Below the pieces are notes generated by a model. The model made no database searches. It worked only from the letters and a program-made list of their open reading frames with translations, and was not told where the DNA came from. This document shows positions 26,631 through 34,400 of a stretch of 64,000 nucleotides of DNA, in pieces. Within the stretch, counting starts at the first letter, position 1. Each line of letters opens with the position of its first letter. The stretch is from an uncultured Duncaniella sp. (GTDB lineage Bacteria > Bacteroidota > Bacteroidia > Bacteroidales > Muribaculaceae). Location of the stretch: contig CAJUSW010000001.1 of the NCBI GenBank assembly GCA_910589485.1, forward strand, positions 276,870-340,869, written 5' to 3'. Made by a program: the position numbers and the translations under genes.

Positions 26631-28733
26631 TCAAGGCAACGGCTTGATCCCTTCCCAACGCACATTCCATGTGCCATCCTTAGGGAAACCGGGATTCTTC
26701 ACCTCACAGCCGTCCCATCCGGCAGTCATGAGGGCGATTGCGGTGAGCAACCCTCCATTGCCGGGCAGATAACAGCGCAGACGGGCATCTTGATAATTAT
26801 GTCCGTTGGGCAGATACGTGTTGGTCCGCTTATCCATGAGCAAGGCATTCAGTGCTTTCTCCGGCTCTCCGAGTCGGGTGGCACACATGGCCGTGGTAGG
26901 ATAATCCCAGCCCCAAGTCTTGTCCCAGTTCCAGTTGTCATATATCCAGTCGAATGTCGAGTTCATGATATCATGCTCGAGCAACGGTGATTCAGGCAGA
27001 ATACCGAGCGCACCGAGCACCGCCATATGATCGGAGGTGAAACGGATATCCTGATAGGTCTGCGGGGCAGTTTCGGCAGCCAGATACAACGAATCCTTGG
27101 ACGCGAGACGTGAAAGCGACCCGGCTATCTCATCCCACCGGGCCTCGCGGGGCTGGCCGTGACGTTCACGCCACTTGTTGGCCGTGAGCAGGCCGAAATG
27201 CCAATAGGATAGTTCAAATGGAGGATTGACCGTCTCACTGGCTCTCAACGTCTCCTGTGCCGGGATAACTCCTCTTAAAGTGTAACGCTGATTGGGCGCA
27301 TCATAGGTGGCGAATGAAGCCATGAACTTGGCAGTTTCATCCACCATCGACGCATATTCGCGGGTTATCCCCGACGCGGGAGCCGCCCGGTGCATCAGCT
27401 CGGCAAGATATATCAGATGCGGTTGCTGCCATATCAGGAACGAGCCCACCTTCGACGGGGCCTCTATGCCCGACGGATCGGTCATCTTCATCCATCTTAC
27501 TCCATCAAATCCCTGACGTTCCGCGATCTGACGCGCCACGGGAAGCGCCGACTTATACCATGGGAGTGTGCGGGCAAGAAGATTCTCATGACCGTAGAGC
27601 GGGAATTGGGCCTGATGCCACCATATCATCTCCAGATGGAATTTACCGAACCACGAGTTATAGGTGAGACCTGTCTCCTGCGGAGGTGTGGATCCTGCAC
27701 ACTGCACTGCGAGCAGATATTGCGACAACACCACGCGCCGTTCCAACTCATGTGCCCGCGGATCGGTGCAACCGCTGAAATCAACCACTCCGCCAGCGCG
27801 CCAGAAGTAATCCCAGTATCGGGATGCCTCATCCATAACCTCACGGGCTGTGACCGATGGTCTGTCGGCCATCTCGGGGGTAAACTCGGCTGTAAAACTC
27901 CATTTATCGGTAAGCGGTGTTATCACCCACTCGTTGCGCCCGGCAAGTTCGGTCCTCACATCTCCGTCCCAGGTTATATTCACATAGTAATATGTACTGT
28001 CGAGACTATGGCGCAGCACGGCCATGTTATCGCCCGCTTTCACCAACTCGGTGATATGCTTATCATCTGCGCTCCAGTCACATGCATCATCGGCATGCGC
28101 GCCGGTGGGATAGGGAAATCTGAACGCCACGGGTGTGCGCCGGCTCGATGAGATCTCCACCGACACCATATCGCGGTCGGGATGACACGCGGTGCGCACA
28201 GTGGCAGGCACCCCGTCAACCTTATAACTGGAGTTAATCACGCCGTTCCACATGTCCAGACGCTGATCCACCGACGATAACATTTCAGGCTTTAACCCAT
28301 CAAACCCTATCACTCCGAGATGGAGACGGTGAGGATTCACGCGATACCATTCGCATGCCTCCTTGCCACGCACAGGTTCTTTCAGCTGGGTGGAATACAG
28401 CTCCTTATGTCCATGGCCGAAGTCATATTCCTGCAGTGTCTCGGTGTGGAGATAATTCTCAGGGTTCGGAAATGCATGCCACCCCCATTGACTTTGGGTC
28501 CCTAAAGGCACGCCTTTACTATAATACTCCTGAAATGACTGCAAGCCGGTAGGGTCCACCGTGAAAGCAAACTCCCCGTTACCTACAGTAAGAGACGCCA
28601 GGGTGTCAATTGATACTACATGAGGATTATTGCGCTCCACAAGGGCCTTCCGGTCGATCGTATCGGCCGACGCGACACTTCCGCCCATGGCAAGAATGGC
28701 AGTTGCGACAATGGATAACGATATGTGATTCAT
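26631..28733 (-). CDS. Secreted GH65-like (alpha/alpha)6-barrel glycosidase
   Basis: A 700-residue protein with a signal peptide (about 1-23). It begins NPHVVSIDTLASLTVGNGEFAFTVDPTGLQ, the beta-sandwich entry seen in GH65/GH95-like proteins. The barrel contains ETGLTYNSWFGKFHLEMIWWHQAQFP, GFDGVRWMKMTDPSGIE, SFLIWQQPHLIYLAELM and WDYPTTAMCATRLG. The Glu in the GKFHLEM stretch is a candidate acid by position, but this is not proven. It is the first gene of the five-gene glycan operon and starts at the ATG 28731-28733. The specific reaction is unknown; a glycosidase acting on a rhamnose-containing oligosaccharide fits the setting. Confidence 0.78.
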   Translation of the reverse strand: MNHISLSIVATAILAMGGSVASADTIDRKALVERNNPHVVSIDTLASLTVGNGEFAFTVDPTGLQSFQEYYSKGVPLGTQSQWGWHAFPNPENYLHTETLQEYDFGHGHKELYSTQLKEPVRGKEACEWYRVNPHRLHLGVIGFDGLKPEMLSSVDQRLDMWNGVINSSYKVDGVPATVRTACHPDRDMVSVEISSSRRTPVAFRFPYPTGAHADDACDWSADDKHITELVKAGDNMAVLRHSLDSTYYYVNITWDGDVRTELAGRNEWVITPLTDKWSFTAEFTPEMADRPSVTAREVMDEASRYWDYFWRAGGVVDFSGCTDPRAHELERRVVLSQYLLAVQCAGSTPPQETGLTYNSWFGKFHLEMIWWHQAQFPLYGHENLLARTLPWYKSALPVARQIAERQGFDGVRWMKMTDPSGIEAPSKVGSFLIWQQPHLIYLAELMHRAAPASGITREYASMVDETAKFMASFATYDAPNQRYTLRGVIPAQETLRASETVNPPFELSYWHFGLLTANKWRERHGQPREARWDEIAGSLSRLASKDSLYLAAETAPQTYQDIRFTSDHMAVLGALGILPESPLLEHDIMNSTFDWIYDNWNWDKTWGWDYPTTAMCATRLGEPEKALNALLMDKRTNTYLPNGHNYQDARLRCYLPGNGGLLTAIALMTAGWDGCEVKNPGFPKDGTWNVRWEGIKPLP

Positions 28734-28771
28734 ATGATCGTTTAAGGTAAGTTTTTACTAATGGTATAGTA

Positions 28772-28779
28772 CAAAGTTA
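28772..28779 (-). promoter_or_regulatory. -7 box of the glycan operon
   Basis: The minus strand reads TAACTTTG, matching TAnnTTTG, about 40 bp upstream of the first gene. The -33 element is weak, which would fit an activator-dependent promoter. Confidence 0.5.
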
Positions 28780-29458
28780 ATGAAACTTTTCCACCCTTTC
28801 AGCACCAACAGCGATAATTACCCAAAATCACGCATGATTGAACGAAAATCCCACATATTCTCCAGCCCCATCCCTCCGTTAAACCCCAATATCAGCAATG
28901 GGCATACAAAAAGCATGCCGTTTCTCACGAATCGACATGCTTAAAACTTAATTGCTATGTACCTTATAGATTTACCTATTAATTACTGATGAAAATTTTA
29001 CACATCGCAAAGTTAACGAAAAATACACCGTCCGAAGCACACATATCCGCTCATCTAAATAAAATATAAATCAAATCAGTTATATAAATCTAAATATTAG
29101 CACTTTATAATAATCAATACCGTTTGTATATCTAAACTAAAATTAAGAAAAATACCTGATTATTTTCATAATTTCTCCTAATCTGCGCCCACTTGCCACT
29201 TCTCCACACGGACACTTCCTGCCGTTTCCTCCTGTCCCTCCCGACGGCCTACAAAAAAGAGCTGACTTCATCTCGAAGGCAGCCCGTCGCTTGTTCTTAC
29301 GTTTAATTCTTTGTCTAACGAAAACCCAATCTATTACCTGATCTAATAATCTGAGAACTTATATCTTTTCTACCATAAATTGTACCTAAACCTTATTGAT
29401 ATAATCTCTATTAATAATGGTGTCAAGTATATGATTCTAATTTTTTACACTGCAAAAT

Positions 29459-29490
29459 TAAGGTGTTGCACTCATGAATGCAACACCTTA
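29459..29490 (-). terminator. Terminator-like perfect hairpin downstream of the DUF6377 gene
   Basis: Twelve-bp arms TAAGGTGTTGCA and TGCAACACCTTA surround an 8-nt loop. On the minus strand it is followed by AATTTTGC. It lies 135 bp beyond the stop at 29625. Confidence 0.65.
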
Positions 29491-29624
29491 CTATGCCAAT
29501 CAAAATGTATGTAACGAAATCTAAATATGTTTCATCTGATTATCAATAATATACACTTGTATAAACTAAATATAATCTAAACGGAAATATAAGGTAAAAT
29601 CACTGTTTAACCAACCATCAGCCA

Positions 29625-31199
29625 TCACACCATGCCTATTTTCTTAGCCTCTTCCTCGAATGTGGACCGGTCTATGGCACGTGTGCGCAACTTGTTCCTG
29701 TAAGTATAGATAGTATTGGTGGTGATACCGAGAAACCTTGCTATGATAGTGGCATCATCTATACCCAGGCGACTGAGCGCAAGCACCCTCAATTCAGTGG
29801 TCAGAACATTGGGAGCAGGAGTGACAATCTGCTTGTCGAGTTGCAACAGTCTGTTCACATCCTCGATATAGGTAGGGAAAATGTGGAGCAACGCCTCATC
29901 GAAAACGTCATAGAATTTCTTGCGCTGTTCATCCACAATCTTACCCGACTTGATATAAGCGAGCAATTCCTCGGTCTGTCCGGCTGTAATCTTCCGTCGG
30001 CTCATCTTGTTATAATCCTCCAGACTCTCGATGTAACTTGAGCAGAGATTCATGAACTCAGCGATATATGTCTCTTTGGCCAGATTGGCATTCGCCAGAC
30101 GTGACTCCACGCTTTTAAGCATCTTCACTTCCTTCCTCTTGTTTGTGATGATCTTTGCCACAAGCACGAGGAGCACAAGCAACACAAGCACAAGTGCCGA
30201 GAGCAACCACAACTGGTGGTGCTTCTCCTCCACCATGAGCTTGGACACATCCATGAAGGCACTGTTGACGCGCATCAGGTTGAACTTCATGTCACCCATA
30301 ATGGATTTTTCCATGGCAACCGCCATATAATTGTGGGCTCGCGATGTATCACCTATCTTATACAGCATCTCGCCAAGACGCAACAACGCAACGCCATCGA
30401 GATGCGCACACTCCACATTGCCTATCGAAGCCATCGCATAGTTATAAACAGCCTCATTGTAATCACCTCGCTCCATATAGTACTCGCCAAGCAACGTGTA
30501 GGCATATGGATTTATACGGTCATTATAGGTGGTATTCTCCACCACATCGTGCAGACACGATGACATAAGCTGTTTTTTCCTGTCGGCCATATACACCAGA
30601 GCCTGACAATAATTATACTTGGGCGATTCGGGGCTGTACAGAGCCATCTCCTTCAACGCATGTTCACGGCCATTCTTTGAGTACTGGGCCCAATCCTCAC
30701 TATCGCAATAGAAACCACTGAGCGTAAGAAACACCGAGTAACCCACCGTGTGATAAGGCTCGGCCACTCCCGGCCTCAACCCCACATCCTTCACCCTGGC
30801 GAGATCCGACATGCACTCATGTATATGCCCTCTGAGAAAATACCCATGCGCTCGCGCCACATACAGTTTCTGGGCTGAAGTGGTATCCGCGGCATCAATG
30901 CACAGCTGGATACCTTCGTTGTACACTCTAATAGCCGAATCGGTCGATAATCCGAGCCACAAGTCTCCATAATCCTGATATAAAGCGATCTTATCCTCAA
31001 CCCGGGGTGCCGCTTCGATGAGCGACCTCACCGAGTCGGCCTTGGCTTTGCGCTTGTCAATGTAAAACTGACGGTTGGCCACAATCTTATCCAACCGCTC
31101 AAGCAATGCGCGATTGGACGATGATATTTCGGCGGAATGCATCGGTTGTGCCATGGATAAGAGTATCCCCATGACAATGACGCAAATAGATGTTTTCAT
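29625..31199 (-). CDS. DUF6377-type membrane TPR transcriptional regulator
   Basis: A 524-residue protein. The N-terminal signal-like segment MKTSICVIVMGILLSMAQ leads into a periplasmic region with TPR-like helical repeats (for example ALLRLGEMLYKIGDTSRAHNYMAVA). One strong transmembrane helix lies near residues 320-345 (LWLLSALVLVLLVLLVLVAKI), followed by a coiled coil and a cytoplasmic C-terminus. The final 60 residues, LTTELRVLALSRLGIDDATI and TTNTIYTYRNKLR, look like a LuxR/NarL helix-turn-helix. This matches the Bacteroidetes DUF6377 architecture, which senses outside and binds DNA inside. The ATG at 31197-31199 is preferred because it begins the signal segment. It sits beside the glycan operon and may regulate it; that link is inference. 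Confidence 0.8.
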   Translation of the reverse strand: MKTSICVIVMGILLSMAQPMHSAEISSSNRALLERLDKIVANRQFYIDKRKAKADSVRSLIEAAPRVEDKIALYQDYGDLWLGLSTDSAIRVYNEGIQLCIDAADTTSAQKLYVARAHGYFLRGHIHECMSDLARVKDVGLRPGVAEPYHTVGYSVFLTLSGFYCDSEDWAQYSKNGREHALKEMALYSPESPKYNYCQALVYMADRKKQLMSSCLHDVVENTTYNDRINPYAYTLLGEYYMERGDYNEAVYNYAMASIGNVECAHLDGVALLRLGEMLYKIGDTSRAHNYMAVAMEKSIMGDMKFNLMRVNSAFMDVSKLMVEEKHHQLWLLSALVLVLLVLLVLVAKIITNKRKEVKMLKSVESRLANANLAKETYIAEFMNLCSSYIESLEDYNKMSRRKITAGQTEELLAYIKSGKIVDEQRKKFYDVFDEALLHIFPTYIEDVNRLLQLDKQIVTPAPNVLTTELRVLALSRLGIDDATIIARFLGITTNTIYTYRNKLRTRAIDRSTFEEEAKKIGMV

Positions 31200-31420
31200 G
31201 TGAGGTAGAGATGAGGTGAGAGTGTTTTTACAAGATTTAATACAAAACATTTTAATTTACTGACTTACGTTAAGTAATAAACTCTATGAAAAAAACCTAT
31301 TACTAAATGTAAATATGAGAGAACGACGAGAACTAAATGTACTGTTTATTAAGCACTGCTATCAATAACTGACCTAAACGTACTACTGTTTTGGTGAGTT
31401 TTACGCAAATATAGCAACAA

Positions 31421-31456
31421 AAAACGGTTGCCGAAAATATTTAGGGCAACCGTTTT
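31421..31456 (-). terminator. Terminator of the alpha-2-macroglobulin gene
   Basis: Arms AAAACGGTTGCC and GGCAACCGTTTT (31421-31432 and 31445-31456) are followed by T residues on the minus strand, 34 bp after the stop at 31491. Confidence 0.85.
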
Positions 31457-31490
31457 GTTAAAAATAGCTAATATCGTCTATCGCTAATTT

Positions 31491-34400
31491 TCAATTATCT
31501 GATCCACTTAGCGATACAATCTCACCGCCGGCCGAGTGAGCCGAATAACGCGGAGCATACTGGCTTTGCACAGTGGCGATACCCGATGTATATTCACCGG
31601 CATTGTTCACCCACACATCATAGGAAAGCAGATAAGTTCCCTTGGGCAGATGATCGATGAATATTCTTGTCGATGCATCGCGGTTCTCCCGATAGAAACA
31701 CAGTCCCTCGGAATAAACCGGTGTGGGCAGTTGATCCATAGGCTCCATGCAGGCGGGACGGTCATCGATTATGGCCACGTAATCCATGTCGGCATTAACC
31801 TTAAGCGTGAGGCGCACAGTCACACGGTCGCCCACCTTCAGCTCACGGGCCTCGCTCACTGGTCTACGGCCATACTCACCGTTCCCATCCTTTGCTGTGG
31901 CATCGTTTACAAGCAGGGTCTTCTCAATGGATAGTTCCTCACATCCGGCGGCTTTTACTGCCTCCATATCATCGACATAACGGCAATACACAGCCCCCCA
32001 TGCCGGAGTGTCACCGCTCTTGGTCACGGAGAGCTTTTTACCCGCCGACTTTTCAGCGTTGATCGACATCTCCATCTCGCCTGTCAGACGCTCGAATTTC
32101 TCCGGCTTCAGCTCCTGTCGGCCCACCTTGACCACAGCTCCCTTGGCCGGTACCATCCATCGGTCAGAAGTCATGAGTATCGCGGCCACAACATCGGTAG
32201 CGGTCGACGCGCTTCCCCAGTCCTGCGCCCCCTTTTGCATTATCAGCCATTGGCGCAGGAGCTCTATTTCGGGACAGCCCGGCTCGATGGTCGCAAATGT
32301 CTCAAGTATCATCGAGGTGATACCCACCTTGTCCATCGCGCCATACCATGCGTTATCATCAAGCGACGGGAACCACATCCCCTTGGCGGGAGATGTCTCG
32401 GAATACTGGCGTATGGATGCGAGTATGCTTTTTGCCACCGTCCTGTAGGAATGAGCGTAAAGCACACGGGCATACACTGCCTTTCTTGCCAACGACGCAT
32501 CCTTCCACTCCTTGAGTATCCGCTGGGTGGTGGCGTTGGATACGGCCTCGTCGGCAGCTCCGTAGCCCGATGTGGCAAACATGTCGTGCAGTCTCACGTA
32601 TTCCGTATAGTCTCCGTCGGGGTATCGGCGGAAGTCCTTGAGCGTCTCGGCGGTATCCCACTTAAGGGCTTTCCGCATCATTGCGTTCAACTCTTTGCAG
32701 TCAGGCATATAGCCTAATTCCACCAATCGGCCGAAATAGTACAGCACACTGCGTGTCGACCACCGGGATGAGCGTGGATATTGGGCACACCAGCTCCATC
32801 CGCCGTCCTCACATGCCAGTTTGGAGAGCATTTCTATATTGGACTTTATGGTGTTGTTAACGGTCCGGCTGTCAAACAGCAAGGAAAGTCTCGTCATTCT
32901 CTCGGTGTCGTTACGGGCATCGAGCATCCACGGTGTAGCGTTGAGCAACATGATCTTGAGCTCCTCATTGCGCTCGAGCATCGAGGTGAGCATCTCTCCC
33001 GAACGGTCACTTTCGCTCCACTCCCTCAGGGCGCTCGCTATCGCGGGATTATCCTTGAGAAGACCGGCGGCCACCGCGGCCGAGAATATACTGCGCGCGG
33101 CCTCGGGCGCTGTCGAGGCTTCCTTGTCAAGAAGCCCGGGCAATGCGGTCACCACGTACCATGCCGGATTCTCACAGAACTGTAAAGTCACGCGTCCACC
33201 TGCAGGGATCTTAGGCAACTCCATGGAGTAGTCGCTCTGTGACGGTGCCATGTAGAACGGATAGGTCTCTATCACGGGGGTCGACGACGGCAACACGGGA
33301 ATCAGAGCCTGCTCTCCGTCCGACCGGGAATCGGTCGACGACTTTATCCTGTAGCCTATCAACGGCATTTCATTGGGAACCTTCAGCTCCACGCTCACCA
33401 TGGCACTGCCGTGTGCGGCTATCGTGTCAGGCACATTGCTCATGAGGATCGTCTCACCTGTCGACGGATTATACACAGTAATCTGCGTATCCACTACCTT
33501 TTCACTGTCGGTATTGTTCATCACCGAAGCCTTTATCACGGCCCGGTCACCAGTGCGCAGGAAGCGTGGAAGATTGGGCTGTACCATTATATCCTTGGAG
33601 GCCACAACGTCACGTGAGAATGTAGCCGTGAGGAGTGAATCGGTAAACGCCACTGCACGGAATCCCCATGTGGTATTGGCGTTGGGGACAGTGAACCTCA
33701 GCTCGAGCATTCCATCCATATCGGTCACAAGCGACGGGCGGAAGAATGCAAGCGGTACATTGGATTCGCGATACGAGAATCCGTCCTCGGCTCCTGTTTT
33801 CTTCTCCTCACCGGCTTCCTCGACTTCTACCTCCTCGGCATGCTCACGCACATCACGCATTACGGGAGCTGCCAGATCGGCCGCGCCGGCATCGTAGGTT
33901 ACAATGGCTGATTCCTCCACCATTGCAGCATCGTCAGTCGAGGCACTCTTCATCATCAGTCCGTTGGCCATACCTCTGATCATAAAACGACCGCCTCCGG
34001 TCATGGACCCGCGGAACGAACGTCCATATGTCTCGAAATCAGGGTTGACAAGCGATGGGCAACGCAACTTCACGCTACGCTTTGACGGGATGTCCCAATA
34101 ATACAGCAATGAATTGCCACTCAGTTCGGTCAGATTCCAGCTCACCGATGGTACGAATCCGCGCGAGGGATTAAAGTCCCAACCCGAGGTCGCGAGGGCA
34201 TCGAGAGCGGTATTATACATGTCGGCTATCACGGCTGCTTCGCGTCCGCGACCGGAATTATCAATCACCTTGAACACCCACGTCTCCTCATCGCCGGGCA
34301 CAGTGCGGTCACGGAATGTCTCGGCCACAATCTTTATACCCTTGCTGCTGTCGGCACGTTTCACCGTCACAGTCATTGATTCCTGCATATATCCGCCCGT

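Larger units (their letters stand above)
28734..29624. other. 890-bp intergenic region between the glycan operon and its putative regulator gene
   Basis: Mostly AT-rich, without a convincing ORF. On the operon side a minus-strand -7 box, TAACTTTG (plus 28772-28779), lies 39-46 bp before the first gene. A hairpin-like pair AAGCATGCCG and CGACATGCTT lies near 28909-28942. A more GC-rich island at about 29185-29305 has weak stems (GCCGT/ACGGC) and could be a small RNA or a decayed gene. A terminator lies at 29459-29490. Confidence 0.5.

Noticed and set aside
18669..28733. Complete polysaccharide utilisation locus
   Set aside because: No SusC/SusD pair occurs within the operon or elsewhere in the window, so it is described as a glycan-degradation operon only.
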